Shown: positions 1-9,374, numbered from the stretch's first letter. The stretch: 64,000 nt of DNA from CAVSRC01 sp963782045 (GCA_963782045.1 CAWAIR010000018.1:394843-458842); one strand, 5' to 3'. Notes: generated from the sequence alone by a model not told the origin. Translations and numbers: made by a program.

Positions 1-24
1 GGACGCCGCCTGACGGCCCGCGAC

Positions 25-1275
25 TTGCACCATCCTGAAACGCCTCTAAATTCATCCCCGGTATCCGCTCGCAAGCTCGACACGGTTTTGACCGCGAACC
101 TCTCCCCGCAAGCCACCTTCCGCGTGCTGTCCTCGCTCGCCGACATCGCGCGGGACGACTGGGACGCCTGCGCCAACCCGCCGGGAGAGGTCTTCAACCC
201 CTTCCTGGCGCACGACTTCTTGTGGTCGCTGGAAGAATCCGGCTCGGCCACGCGCAAGACCGGCTGGCTCGGCCAGCATCTCGTCCTCGACGGCGCCGAC
301 GGCAAGCCGGTCGCGGTCATGCCTTGCTATCTGAAGAGCCATTCCATGGGCGAATACGTCTTCGACCATGGCTGGGCCGACGCCTATGAGCGCGCCGGCG
401 GGCGCTACTACCCCAAGCTCCAGGCCGCGGTTCCCTTCACGCCGGCGACCGGCCGCCGCCTGCTGGTCAGGCCCGGCAGCGACGCCGAGACGAACCGGAT
501 GCTGCTCGCCGCCGCCGGCGCCACGCTCACCGACAAGATCGGCGCCTCCTCGCTCCACGTCACCTTCGCCACCGAGTCCGAGCAACGGCTGCTCGCCGAA
601 AACGGCTACCTGGCGCGCACCGACCGCCAGTTCCATTTCGTCAACGAGGACTATGGCGACTTCGACGATTTCCTCAATGCGCTCGCCTCGCGCAAGCGCA
701 AGGCGATCCGCCGCGAGCGCCGCGACGCGCTTGCCGGCGGGCTGGAGATCGCCCGCCTGACCGGCGGCGATCTCAGCGAGGACGCCTGGGATTCCTTCTT
801 CCGCTTCTACATGGACACCGGCTCGCGCAAGTGGGGCCGGCCCTATCTCAACCGCCGCTTCTTCTCGCTCGTCGGCGAGCGCATGGCCGACCGCATCCTG
901 CTCATTTTCGCGTTGCGAAACGGCCAGCCAATCGCCGGGGCGCTCAATTTCATCGGCTCCGACACGCTTTACGGTCGCTACTGGGGGACCATCGCCGACC
1001 AGCCCTTCCTGCATTTCGAGCTCTGCTACTACCAGGCGATCGAGTGGGGCATCGATCACGGCCTCAAGCTCGTCGAGGCCGGCGCCCAGGGGGAGCACAA
1101 ACTCGCCCGCGGCTACCGCCCGATGACCACCTATTCCGCCCACTGGATCCCCGATCCCGGCTTCCGCCGGGCCGTGGCCGATTACCTCGCCCGCGAGCGC
1201 CATCAGGTCGCCCGCGACCAGGAGTACCTGGCCGAATACCTGCCGTTCAAGGAAGAGGCGGACAGCGAGCAATAG
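25..1275 (+). CDS. FemAB/GNAT-like acyltransferase family protein (COG3146, PF04339 type)
   Basis: The 416-residue product matches the FemAB-like branch of the GNAT fold, annotated as peptidoglycan biosynthesis or recognition protein; its true substrate is unknown in the family. Two GNAT-like halves are visible. Family-like stretches are SRKRKAIRRERR near residue 220, the GRYWG segment near 320 and VEAGAQGEHKLARGY near 345. The protein looks cytosolic, with no signal peptide. The start is uncertain: the longest frame opens with a TTG at the window edge, and recognisable homology only begins around FRVLSSLADI (residue 31), so the first residues may be wrong. The HIT gene follows in the same direction about 80 bases later. 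Family assignment is fairly sure; the biochemical role is not. Confidence 0.8.
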   Translation: MHHPETPLNSSPVSARKLDTVLTANLSPQATFRVLSSLADIARDDWDACANPPGEVFNPFLAHDFLWSLEESGSATRKTGWLGQHLVLDGADGKPVAVMPCYLKSHSMGEYVFDHGWADAYERAGGRYYPKLQAAVPFTPATGRRLLVRPGSDAETNRMLLAAAGATLTDKIGASSLHVTFATESEQRLLAENGYLARTDRQFHFVNEDYGDFDDFLNALASRKRKAIRRERRDALAGGLEIARLTGGDLSEDAWDSFFRFYMDTGSRKWGRPYLNRRFFSLVGERMADRILLIFALRNGQPIAGALNFIGSDTLYGRYWGTIADQPFLHFELCYYQAIEWGIDHGLKLVEAGAQGEHKLARGYRPMTTYSAHWIPDPGFRRAVADYLARERHQVARDQEYLAEYLPFKEEADSEQ

Positions 1276-1298
1276 CGTGGCCGGCAATAGCTGGTAGG

Positions 1299-1345
1299 CA
1301 TTCGGCAGTCGGTTGGAGTAGTGCTATTGCCTATTGCCGACTGCC
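1299..1345. repeat. Intergenic inverted repeat (GGCAGTCGG family), copy 1
   Basis: Between the FemAB-like gene and the HIT gene, GGCAGTCGG and its complement CCGACTGCC form a dyad, next to the phrase ATTGCCTATTGCC. The same words recur in a larger hairpin between rpsM and rpsK (53398-53443), so this looks like a dispersed intergenic repeat family and not a gene-specific terminator. Confidence 0.5.
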
Positions 1346-1357
1346 GGGACAACGCCG

Positions 1358-1783
1358 ATGACCGAGGCCTACGACCAGGACAACATCTTCGCCAAGATCC
1401 TGCGCGGCGACATCCCCTCGCACCGCGTCTACGAGGACGACTACACCGTCGCCTTCATGGACGTGATGCCGCAGGGCCCCGGCCATACGCTGGTGCTGAC
1501 CAAGGCGCCTTCACGCAACCTGCTCGATGCCGATGCGGCGACGCTGGCCCATTTGATGACGACGGTGCAGAAGGTCGCCCGCGCGGTGAAGGACGCCTTC
1601 GAGGCGGACGGCATCATGGTCGTGCAGTACAACGAGGCGCCGGCCGGCCAGTCGGTTTTCCACCTGCACGTCCACGTCATCCCGCGCTTCGAGGGCGTGC
1701 CGCTGAAGCCGCACACCGGCAACATGGAAGACCCGCAGGTGCTGGCAACCAACGCCGAGAAGCTCCGCCGCGCCCTGGGTTAG
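1358..1783 (+). CDS. HIT family protein (Hint/PKCI-like nucleotide hydrolase)
   Basis: The 141-residue product is a histidine-triad protein of Hint length. The signature HLHVHVIPR sits near residue 104, and the N-terminal FAKILRGDIP and GHTLVLTK segments are typical. Hint enzymes hydrolyse AMP-lysine or other purine nucleoside phosphoramidates in the cytosol; the physiological substrate in bacteria is poorly known. The ATG at 1358 is preferred because MTEAYDQDNIF is the usual start of the family; a TTG 24 bases upstream would only add residues without homology. The gene ends tail-to-tail with the ChaC-like gene, overlapping it by four bases. Confidence 0.93.
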   Translation: MTEAYDQDNIFAKILRGDIPSHRVYEDDYTVAFMDVMPQGPGHTLVLTKAPSRNLLDADAATLAHLMTTVQKVARAVKDAFEADGIMVVQYNEAPAGQSVFHLHVHVIPRFEGVPLKPHTGNMEDPQVLATNAEKLRRALG

Positions 1784-2520
1784 TCGGGGACGGATGCCGT
1801 CCCGCCTCGGGCACCGGGGTGCGCCGCCTCGATGCGTTCGGCGACCAATTCCTGCAGCCGCCATAGATGCGCGTCGTGGATGCCCAGTTCCTCGAGCCCC
1901 CGGACGGTCTGGTGGAGATAGTCGGCCATCGAGCCGAGGTGGCCGGCAGCGACCGAGAGGACCTCGGCAGTCCGTTCCTCGGACAGCCCGGCGACGTACA
2001 TCCGGCTTTCGCGGTCGATGACGAAGGTGATCGCCTGCACCGGCCCGTCCTCCGTCTCGACGTCCGCCCAGACGGGGAGCATGGGGTCCGGCTTGCCCCG
2101 CATTTCCCGGCGAAACAAATCGCGGAGCCCGGCTTCAGCCCCCTCTGGCGACAATCGATAGACGACGCCCTCGCATTCGCCGCCTTGGTCGAGAACCAGC
2201 ATCAGGCCGGGCTGCTCCGGCGTGCCCCGATAGCGCGTGATCCAGCCCATGCAGAACGAGCGATGCCAGCCGCGTACGCGGCCGCGACGACGCTCGGCGA
2301 ATTGAAACGACGGGTTCCAGATCAGCGAACCGTAGGCAAAAACCCATACTTCGCCGCCGGCAGGTCCGGCTGCCCGGAGCCTGGCGAGCGCTTCGGCGCG
2401 ATCCGCATCGGTCGACCAGACCACATCGGGATAGGCCGCGTCGCCGGGATCGTCGATCGGGCGCGCGACACGAGCCACCAGTTCGGGCGTCAGGCGCATC
2501 TGTCGCGGGTTGGTACGCAT
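1780..2520 (-). CDS. ChaC-like gamma-glutamylcyclotransferase
   Basis: The 246-residue product carries the ChaC signature WVFAYGSLIWNP around residue 57 and later ECEGVVYRLS, as in glutathione-specific gamma-glutamylcyclotransferases, which split glutathione to 5-oxoproline and Cys-Gly in the cytosol. The start at MRTNPRQMRLTP is chosen because upstream in-frame residues do not resemble the family. It stands alone on this strand and converges on the HIT gene. The window also holds a second, AIG2-type cyclotransferase at 47256-47699, so the two should not be confused. Substrate specificity is inferred from the family only. Confidence 0.88.
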   Translation of the reverse strand: MRTNPRQMRLTPELVARVARPIDDPGDAAYPDVVWSTDADRAEALARLRAAGPAGGEVWVFAYGSLIWNPSFQFAERRRGRVRGWHRSFCMGWITRYRGTPEQPGLMLVLDQGGECEGVVYRLSPEGAEAGLRDLFRREMRGKPDPMLPVWADVETEDGPVQAITFVIDRESRMYVAGLSEERTAEVLSVAAGHLGSMADYLHQTVRGLEELGIHDAHLWRLQELVAERIEAAHPGARGGTASVPD

Positions 2521-2631
2521 GCTGGCCCGGTGTGAGACGGTGGCACCGGCCAACCCATACCAGCCGCAGGCGGCCACAGCGAGAGCGAAACGCGGCACCG
2601 CCGCGGATCATCCGCTGGGCCGCGAACGTCA

Positions 2632-2655
2632 AAGGGCGGCCCGAGAGCCGCCCTT
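2632..2655 (-). terminator. Probable intrinsic terminator of clpSA
   Basis: A 9-bp perfect stem (AAGGGCGGC pairing with GCCGCCCTT) with a six-base loop lies just past the clpA stop codon. The T-tract is poor, so it could work in either direction or need Rho. Confidence 0.6.
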
Positions 2656-2676
2656 CTTGATTCCGTGTCTGCCGCC

Positions 2677-5125
2677 TCAGGTGGTCTTGAGCGGCACCTT
2701 CGGCACCAGGCCGCGCTTGCCGCCGCCCTCGCCACCATTGGGCGGGCTGTTATCCGTCGGCGGGGCCGCCTTCTTGGCCGGCGGCGGCCGCCGGCGGCGC
2801 GGCGCCCGCGGCTTGCGCGGCGTCGGCTCGGGCTTCGGCGTTACCGGCCCGTCCTCGATGGCTTCGAGGTCAAGCCCGCTGGCGTCCGCCTTGACGCTGA
2901 CCTTGACCGTGCCGCCCTTCTTCAGCTTGCCGAACAGCACCTCCTCGGCCAGCGGCTGCTTGATGTGCTCCTGGATGACGCGGCCGAGCGGGCGGGCGCC
3001 CATGCGGCTGTCGTAGCCCTTGTCGGCGAGCCATTTGATGGCGTCTTCGGTCAGGTCGAAGGTGACGCCGCGGTCGGCGAGCTGCGCCTCGAGCTGAAGC
3101 ACGAACTTCTGCACCACCTGGTAGACGACCTCCGGCGGCAGGTTGCCGAACGGCACGATGGCGTCGAGGCGGTTGCGGAACTCGGGCGCGAACAGGCGGT
3201 TGATCGCCTCCATGTCGTCGCCTTCCTTGCACCGAATGGCCGAAGCCGATGGCCGACTTGGCCAGCTCGCTGGCGCCGGCGTTGGTGGTCATGATCAGGA
3301 TGACGTTGCGGAAATCGACCTGCTTGCCGTTGTGGTCGGTCAGCTTGCCGTGGTCCATGACCTGCAGAAGGATGTTGAACAGGTCCGGATGGGCCTTCTC
3401 GATCTCGTCGAGCAGCAGCACGCAGTGCGGATGCTGGTCGACGCCGTCGGTCAGCAGGCCGCCCTGGTCGAAGCCGACATAGCCGGGAGGCGCGCCGATC
3501 AGGCGGCTCACGGTGTGGCGCTCCATGTATTCCGACATGTCGAAGCGGATCAGCTCGACGCCGAGCGACGAGGCGAGCTGGCGGGCGACCTCGGTCTTGC
3601 CGACGCCGGTCGGGCCGGAGAACAGGTAGCAGCCGATCGGCTTCTCCGGCTCGCGCAGGCCGGCGCGGGCGAGCTTGATCGCCGAGGAGATCTTCTCGAT
3701 CGCCTTGTCCTGGCCGTAGACGACGGTGCGCAGCGTCTCGTCGAGATGCTGCAGCACCTCGGCATCGTCCTTCGACACGGTCTTCGGCGGAATCCGCGCC
3801 ATGGTGGCGATGGTGTCCTCGATCTCCTTGACGCCGATGGTCTTGCGCCGCCTCGACTCGGGCAGCAGCATCTGCGATGCGCCGGTCTCGTCGATGACGT
3901 CGATGGCCTTGTCGGGCAGCTTGCGGTCGTTGATGTAGCGCGACGACAGCTCGACCGCGCTCTTGATCGCATCGCCGGTGTAGCGGACCCGGTGATACTC
4001 CTCGAAATAGGGCTTGAGGCCCTTGAGGATCGCGATGGCATCGGGGATCGACGGCTCGGCGATATCGATCTTCTGGAAGCGGCGGACCAGCGCCCGGTCC
4101 TTCTCGAAGAACTGGCGATACTCCTTGTAGGTGGTCGAGCCGATGCAACGGATCGTGCCGGAGGCGAGCGCCGGCTTGAGCAGGTTCGACGCATCCATGG
4201 CGCCGCCGGAGGTGGCGCCGGCGCCGATCACCGTGTGGATCTCGTCGATGAACATGATCGCGCCGGGGAACTCCTCGATTTCCTTGATCACCTGCTTGAG
4301 GCGTTCCTCGAAATCGCCGCGGTAGCGGGTGCCGGCGAGCAGCGTGCCCATGTCGAGCGCGAACACCGTCGACTTGGCAAGCACCTCGGGGACGTCGCCT
4401 TCGACGATGCGCTTGGCCAGCCCCTCGGCGATCGCGGTCTTGCCGACGCCGGGGTCGCCGACGAACAGCGGGTTGTTCTTCTGCCGGCGGCAGAGGATCT
4501 GGATGGTGCGGCTGATCTCCGCGTCGCGGCCGATCAGCGGATCGATGCGGCCCTTGCGCGCCTTGTCGTTGAGATTGACGCAATAGGCCTCGAGCGCATC
4601 GGCCTTCTTCTTGGTCTCGTCGCGCCCTTCGACCGTGGCCGCGTCGTCATCGACGCCGCGCACCGGCCGCGATTCGGACATGCCGGCCCGCTTGGCGATG
4701 CCGTGGCTGATGTAGTTGACCGCGTCGTAGCGGGTCATCTCCTGCTCCTGCAGGAAATAGGCGGCATGGCTCTCGCGCTCGGCGAAGATGGCAACCAGCA
4801 CGTTGGCGCCGGTCACTTCCTCGCGGCCAGACGACTGCACGTGAATGACGGCGCGCTGGATGACGCGCTGAAAGCCGGCGGTGGGCTTGGAATCCTCGCC
4901 CGAGCCGGTCGCCAGGTTGGCGAGCTCGGTGTCGATGTACTCGACCAGGCTGCGGCGCAGCACGTCGAGATCGACGTTGCACGCACGCATGACCGCGGCG
5001 GCGTCCTGATCGTCGATCAGCGCCAGCAGCAGATGCTCAAGCGTTGCGTATTCCTGACGGCGCTCGCCGGCCAGTGCCAGCGCCTGATGGAGGGCCTTCT
5101 CAAGACTGCGGGAGAATGACGGCAC
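2677..5125 (-). CDS. clpA: ATP-dependent Clp protease ATP-binding subunit ClpA (frameshifted)
   Basis: ClpA is the AAA+ unfoldase that feeds substrates, often delivered by ClpS, into ClpP. The product of about 815 residues has the N-domain (MPSFSRSLEKAL), a first Walker A GDPGVGKTAIAEGLA near residue 220 with DEIHT, and a second Walker A GPTGVGKTEVARQLA near 500. After FGHSV the frame must shift by one base (near 3225) to continue as KEGDDMEAINRLF; removing one extra C restores the family spacing exactly. The C-terminus carries a basic Pro/Arg/Lys/Ala-rich tail ending in LVPKVPLKTT, as in rhizobial ClpA. clpS lies 9 bases upstream. The single frameshift is most likely a sequence error. Confidence 0.95.
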
Positions 5126-5134
5126 CGGACGACC

Positions 5135-5470
5135 TCACTTCTTTTCCATCACGCATTGTAGCGGATGCTGATGCTTCCGCGCGAAATCCATCACCTGGGT
5201 CACCTTGGTCTCGGCGACCTCGTAGGTGTAGATACCGCACTCACCGACCCCATGCTGATGCACGTGCAACATGATCTGGGTCGCTTCCTCCCGTCCCTTC
5301 TGAAAGAACCTCTCCAACACATGCACGACGAATTCCATCGGCGTGTAATCGTCATTGAGGATCAGAACGCGGTAAAGGCTCGGCCGTTTGGTCTTCGGCC
5401 GGGTCTTGGTGACAATGCTCGTGCTTGCATCGCCACCATCGGAATCGGGGCGACAATTCTCGTTGCTCAT
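5135..5470 (-). CDS. clpS: ATP-dependent Clp protease adaptor ClpS
   Basis: ClpS binds N-degron substrates and hands them to ClpA. The 111-residue product has a short flexible N-terminus followed by the conserved core YRVLILNDDYTPMEFVVHVL, and a later block of HVHQHGVGECGIYTYEVAETK. The N-degron-binding residues N and D of LNDDYTPMEFV are present. The ATG at 5470 (MSNENC) is chosen over an upstream in-frame start because it gives the usual family length. It is the first gene of the clpSA pair. Confidence 0.95.
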   Translation of the reverse strand: MSNENCRPDSDGGDASTSIVTKTRPKTKRPSLYRVLILNDDYTPMEFVVHVLERFFQKGREEATQIMLHVHQHGVGECGIYTYEVAETKVTQVMDFARKHQHPLQCVMEKK

Positions 5471-5670
5471 ATCGCGTCCGACTTTGGGTACTCTCGAGAC
5501 GAAATCCTGCCGACAAACCGCGCGTGCCGTCAACGATCAAATTGCCGTTAGCCCGCGCGTCTATCTCGCTTAAATCCGGCCGCCGGACGGGACCAGGGGA
5601 ACCGCCCGATATGTAGGTCTAAAACCGGCCTTGTGAAGCCGTCTGCGGCGGCATCGCCCTGCATGCAACG

Positions 5671-5696
5671 AAAAAGCCCGGCGATCACGCCGGGCT
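5671..5696 (-). terminator. Intrinsic terminator of the phasin gene
   Basis: On the minus strand a 9-bp perfect GC stem (AGCCCGGCG/CGCCGGGCT, loop of four) is followed directly by TTTTT. It sits about 60 bases past the phasin stop, and it also insulates the clpS promoter region. Confidence 0.85.
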
Positions 5697-5753
5697 CGCT
5701 TTCATCCCACAATCCCCGGCTCCGTCGTCTGGCAGGGGCCCCCGGGCGCGGAC

Positions 5754-6080
5754 CTACATTCCAAACTTGCCGAAGAAGGCCTCGTAGGGCTGGTAGGCGC
5801 CCTTGGCCATGTTGGTCACGATCTCGCTCATCCGCGCCATCTGGCCGACATAGTCCTCATAGGCCGAGCGGACGACCTCCGATTGCACCGCCACGGCCGT
5901 ATCGAGGCTCTTGGCCGCGAACAGCTTTTCCACGGCGGCGCCGCCGGCATCGAAGCTGCGCTTGGAATAGTCCACCGCCTCAACCGCCATGGCCTGCATG
6001 CCCTTGCTCACCGCGTCGGCGCTTTTCAACGCCACGTCGATGTTCTCCTTGCCGAAACCCTGAATGTCGAACGCACTCAT
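5754..6080 (-). CDS. Phasin family protein (Phasin_2)
   Basis: This is a 108-residue alpha-helical protein resembling Phasin_2 proteins, which coat polyhydroxyalkanoate granules. The sequence is Ala-rich and lacks long hydrophobic segments; MSAFDIQGFGKENID and DYSKRSFDAGGAAVEKL are typical, and the C-terminus MAKGAYQPYEAFFGKFGM is characteristic of rhizobial phasins. The start is supported by a GGGAAAGAG ribosome-binding site seven bases upstream. TGC-rich repeats upstream (6153-6198) may bind a PhaR-like repressor. No PHA synthase gene is in the window. Confidence 0.88.
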   Translation of the reverse strand: MSAFDIQGFGKENIDVALKSADAVSKGMQAMAVEAVDYSKRSFDAGGAAVEKLFAAKSLDTAVAVQSEVVRSAYEDYVGQMARMSEIVTNMAKGAYQPYEAFFGKFGM

Positions 6081-6152
6081 TTTCGCTCTTTCCCAAACTC
6101 CGCCAGGGCCGCGTGCGCGGCCGGCGCGTTTCAACCGATGAAAACTGGAATA

Positions 6153-6198
6153 TGTGCAGTGCAGCATTCAAGTCAAGCGAATTTTGTGCATTGCACCA
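6153..6198 (-). promoter_or_regulatory. TGC-rich repeats upstream of the phasin gene, possible PhaR-type operator
   Basis: Two related words, TGTGCAGTGCAG and TTGTGCATTGCACC, lie about 75-120 bases upstream of the phasin start in a locally AT-richer stretch. PhaR-family phasin repressors bind TGC-rich DNA in related bacteria. The assignment is an inference from word content and position. Confidence 0.4.
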
Positions 6199-6241
6199 TG
6201 ACATTTCGCAGCCGGATTCACATCCAGTCCGGATTGGGACT

Positions 6242-6255
6242 TTACCGATCGGTAA
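6242..6255. promoter_or_regulatory. Perfect 14-bp palindrome (TTACCGATCGGTAA), operator-like
   Basis: The site lies in the 414-base gap between the divergently placed phasin and carboxypeptidase genes, and it has the shape of a TetR-family operator. No TetR-type regulator gene is nearby. Apart from this palindrome and the TGC repeats, nothing else recognisable was seen in the gap. Confidence 0.35.
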
Positions 6256-6494
6256 CGTGGCTTTCATACTGTTGGCCATCGTGACGCCTGCAACGGCAGG
6301 CGTGGATTGAGGCCACCGGCGGGAAATCCAGGTCCGCGCAATCGGCTGCGCTGCAAGCGGCGATGTGCAGGCGCCCTCGGATACAACCGACCGGAATGGG
6401 GCGGCCTCGGGGATGCAAGCCGGCGCGTTTGTCTGTGCCGGCATGGGACGGGTATTGTATGTTAGCGCGAATCGGTGGGCGTGATTGCGGGGCG

Positions 6495-7877
6495 ATGGGA
6501 ATACGGCTGATAGCAGCGGCAGGTCTGATGGCGGTGGCGGTTGGCGCCATGCCGCACAGTGCTACGGCTGCGCCTGATTCGGCCATCATCGTCGACGCCA
6601 AGACCGGCAAGACGCTCTTTTCGGAGGCTCCCGACGCCCGGCGCTATCCCGCCTCGCTCACCAAGATGATGACGCTTTACCTGCTCTTCGATTCGCTCGA
6701 TGAGCACAAGACGTCGCTCGGCACGAGAATTTCGGTTTCGCCCCATTGCGCGGGCCAGGCGCCCTCGAAGCTCGGCTTCAGGCCCGGCGAGACGATCAGC
6801 GCGCGTGACGCCATTCTGGCGATCGTGACCAAGTCGGCCAACGATGTCGCCTGCGCCATCGGCGAATATCTCGGCGGGACCGAGACCGCCTTTGCCCGCC
6901 GGATGACGGACAAGGCGCACGAAATCGGCATGTCGCGGACGACCTTCCGCAACGCGTCCGGCCTGCCCAACTCCAGCCAGATGACCACCGCCCGCGACAT
7001 GGCCACGCTCGGCCGCGCGCTGCAGGAGCACCATCCGCGATATTTCTCCTATTTCTCGACGCCGAGCTTCGTCTGGCACGGCCGCCGCATCAGCAATCAC
7101 GACCATCTGCTCGGCAGGGTCGCCGGGGTGAATGGTATCAAGACCGGCTACACGCGCGCCTCGGGCTTTAACCTCGTTTCCTCGGTCAGCCGCGGCAATC
7201 GACAGATTGTCGGCGTGGTGCTGGGCAGCGAGACCAGCCGCTGGCGCGATCAGCACATGGCGAGCCTGATCAGCGACTATCTGCCCAAGGCCTCGACCGG
7301 CGCGCGCACCGCCTTCATTCCCGGCGACACCCGAGCGGTCGCGTCCATCGATCCCAAGGACCTGCCGGTCCCGCAGCCGCGCCCGGCGATCGACGATGGC
7401 AGTACCGCCTCGATCGCCGCAGCCACGCCGCCGGCGCCAGCCGTCTCGCCGGTAGTGGCCACCGTCCCCGCGCCGGCAAAACCGGCAACGCCCACGAACA
7501 TCGCCACGCTTGTCGGCGCCAACTCGATCTTTGCCCTCGCCGCCGTCGATCCGACGAGCCCGCCGGTCGATCAGGGCGACGCATCGAGCGAAGACGACAC
7601 CAGCGACGCCGCCTCGCCCGGAGCGGTCATTACCGGCTGGAAGATCCAGATTGCCGCCACGCCGACACAGTCCTCGGCCGAGGACATCCTCGACCAGGCG
7701 CTGTCGAAGGGCTCGACCGTGCTCGCCAAGGCGTCGCCCTACACCGAGCCGGTGACGGTGGGCGACACCACGCTCTACCGGGCGCGTTTCGCCGGGTTTG
7801 CCGACAAGAGCACGGCGCGCGCCGCATGCGTCTACCTCAAACGGCACGATTTTAAGTGCCTGGCAATCACTGACTGA
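6495..7877 (+). CDS. D-alanyl-D-alanine carboxypeptidase (PBP5/6 type) with C-terminal SPOR domain
   Basis: The 460-residue product trims the terminal D-Ala from peptidoglycan stem peptides in the periplasm. A signal peptide runs from MGIRLIAAAG to about HSATA. The penicillin-binding motifs are all present: SLTK (nucleophile Ser), SAN within TKSANDVAC, and KTG in NGIKTGYT. A low-complexity Pro/Ala/Thr linker follows the S11 domain, and the last 75 residues (GWKIQIAATPTQSSAEDIL onward) look like a SPOR domain, which targets denuded glycan at the septum. The ATG at 6495 with GGGGCG upstream places the signal peptide at the N-terminus. It is a monocistronic unit. Confidence 0.93.
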   Translation: MGIRLIAAAGLMAVAVGAMPHSATAAPDSAIIVDAKTGKTLFSEAPDARRYPASLTKMMTLYLLFDSLDEHKTSLGTRISVSPHCAGQAPSKLGFRPGETISARDAILAIVTKSANDVACAIGEYLGGTETAFARRMTDKAHEIGMSRTTFRNASGLPNSSQMTTARDMATLGRALQEHHPRYFSYFSTPSFVWHGRRISNHDHLLGRVAGVNGIKTGYTRASGFNLVSSVSRGNRQIVGVVLGSETSRWRDQHMASLISDYLPKASTGARTAFIPGDTRAVASIDPKDLPVPQPRPAIDDGSTASIAAATPPAPAVSPVVATVPAPAKPATPTNIATLVGANSIFALAAVDPTSPPVDQGDASSEDDTSDAASPGAVITGWKIQIAATPTQSSAEDILDQALSKGSTVLAKASPYTEPVTVGDTTLYRARFAGFADKSTARAACVYLKRHDFKCLAITD

Positions 7878-7927
7878 CAAGATGGGGACGTTCGCAAGGG
7901 GTCCGTTTGTGTACGGAGTAGCGGGAC

Positions 7928-8638
7928 TTAGCGATGATTGCCGAGAAGCCTGTCCTTAGCCTGGTTGATTTTCGCCGCGAGGAACGTCGAGCCGCCCTGG
8001 TCGGGATGCACGCGCATCATGAGCCGGCGGTGGGCCGCCCTGATTTCCCCAGCACTGGCACCGGGCGCAAGGCCAAGGATCTGATAGGCCTCCTCATCAG
8101 TCATGGCGCCCGAATCCGCCGTGCCGCCCGCCCCCGCTGCCGCATCGGCCTCGACGTGCTCACGCCAGCCGGGCATCCGGCGGTCGAGATAAGCTTCGAA
8201 TAGCGCCACGCTCTCCGGGTCACCGGCGACCTCCGCCGCGAGGTCGCGCAGCGTCTGATCGTCCAGCTCGTCGAGTTCCCGTCCGGCCAGGCGGCCGGCA
8301 ACCACGCGCCCGCGCATGTCACCGCTGTCGTGGTCGAGGCTCATCTCGAAGAAGCGCGACTTCACCGCCGAGCGCGATCCCGGCGAACGGCGCCCGTGAC
8401 CGCCGAGATCGAGCGGGCCGATGCGCCCGGTGGCGATGATCGAGACCCCGGCCGAGATGAGCAGGATGCCGAGGCCGGCACGCTCGGCGAAGGCCAGCAC
8501 GACGCCGACGATGAGGAGCACGCCGCCGGTGAAGTAGCGGATCGCCCGGACGATCGCGCGGGCATCCGCCGCGACGAAGGCGCGACCGATGACCACGAGG
8601 ATGGCGAGCAGGATGAGCCCGATGCCGAAATAGGCCAT
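7928..8638 (-). CDS. Membrane-anchored DnaJ-domain protein
   Basis: This 236-residue protein has two hydrophobic N-terminal segments (YFGIGLILLAILVVIGRAF and FTGGVLLIVGVVLAFAERAG), a middle region of unknown fold, and a C-terminal J domain (YQILGLAPGASAGEIRAAHR, HPD motif in MRVHPDQGG). It is therefore expected to recruit DnaK at the inner membrane. The J domain lies at the C-terminus, as in DjlA-like proteins, but the overall sequence is not DjlA. The gene starts 4 bases after the VWA gene stop, so the two are probably co-transcribed with the MipZ genes upstream. The client is unknown. Confidence 0.85.
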   Translation of the reverse strand: MAYFGIGLILLAILVVIGRAFVAADARAIVRAIRYFTGGVLLIVGVVLAFAERAGLGILLISAGVSIIATGRIGPLDLGGHGRRSPGSRSAVKSRFFEMSLDHDSGDMRGRVVAGRLAGRELDELDDQTLRDLAAEVAGDPESVALFEAYLDRRMPGWREHVEADAAAGAGGTADSGAMTDEEAYQILGLAPGASAGEIRAAHRRLMMRVHPDQGGSTFLAAKINQAKDRLLGNHR

Positions 8639-8642
8639 CGCC

Positions 8643-9374
8643 CTACCGGAGCTGTTCGAGCAGGCGCTGGGCGCCCGCGCCGCCCTTGGCGAGCGCCTTG
8701 AGGCCGCCGGCGGCATAGACCGCCGCCGCCCTCAGCAGTTCGGCAAGCTGCCCGGCGGCGTTGACGTCGAAGCGCGCATAGGCGCCGCCCGACAGCCGGG
8801 CGATCTCGCGGAAGGCGCGCTCGACCGAGGCGTCGCGTCCCTCCTGGAAGATGAACACCTTGAGGCCGAGAAGCCCCAGTTCGCCAGCGGCGGCGGCGAG
8901 ATCGTCGATCTTCTCCTCCATCGCGTCGCCGACGAAGACCAGCACGTTGACCTTCTTCTTGCCGGTCTCCTTGCGCGCGTGGGCCAGGATGCGGCCGATC
9001 TGGGTGTGGCCGCCGCGGCAGTCGATGGTCGTCATCAGGTCGCGCAAGGCCCGCGCGTCGCCGACCCAGCGGCTCGCCCGGCATTCGTGGAAGCCGCGAT
9101 AGTAGGCAAGCTGGATGTCGAGCCCGCCGACCTTGGCGGCCTCCTCGAACATCTCCGACTGGAGCTTGAGCGCCGTGTCCCAGGTCGGCTGGCGGCTCAT
9201 GGTGGCGTCGAGGGCGAAGATCAGCCGCCCGCGCCCGCCGGCGGTTTCGGCCGGCGCCATGGTCCGGGCCGCCTCCAGGAAGGCTTCGATCTCCTGCGGC
9301 CGCGACCGCGCCTCCGGCACGCCCGCATCGTCGCGGCGGGCCGGAGCCCTCTCCTTGCTGTTGTCTGTCGCCAT
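8643..9374 (-). CDS. VWA domain-containing protein
   Basis: The 243-residue soluble protein has a von Willebrand A-like fold. A MIDAS-like LIFALDATMSRQPTW lies near residue 50, later VNVLVFVGDAMEEK and LGLKVFIFQEG. The metal motif is DATMS, a slight variant of DxSxS. VWA proteins in bacteria usually mediate protein-protein contacts or metal-dependent assembly. No signal peptide is seen. It lies between a MipZ gene and a DnaJ-domain gene on one strand, suggesting a shared, undefined role. Specific function is unknown. Confidence 0.8.
   Translation of the reverse strand: MATDNSKERAPARRDDAGVPEARSRPQEIEAFLEAARTMAPAETAGGRGRLIFALDATMSRQPTWDTALKLQSEMFEEAAKVGGLDIQLAYYRGFHECRASRWVGDARALRDLMTTIDCRGGHTQIGRILAHARKETGKKKVNVLVFVGDAMEEKIDDLAAAAGELGLLGLKVFIFQEGRDASVERAFREIARLSGGAYARFDVNAAGQLAELLRAAAVYAAGGLKALAKGGAGAQRLLEQLR

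Noticed and set aside
3143..5119. A long open frame antisense to clpA (about 658 residues)
   Set aside because: High-GC genes often leave the opposite strand open. Its product is low-complexity and charged, and clpA on the other strand is unmistakable.
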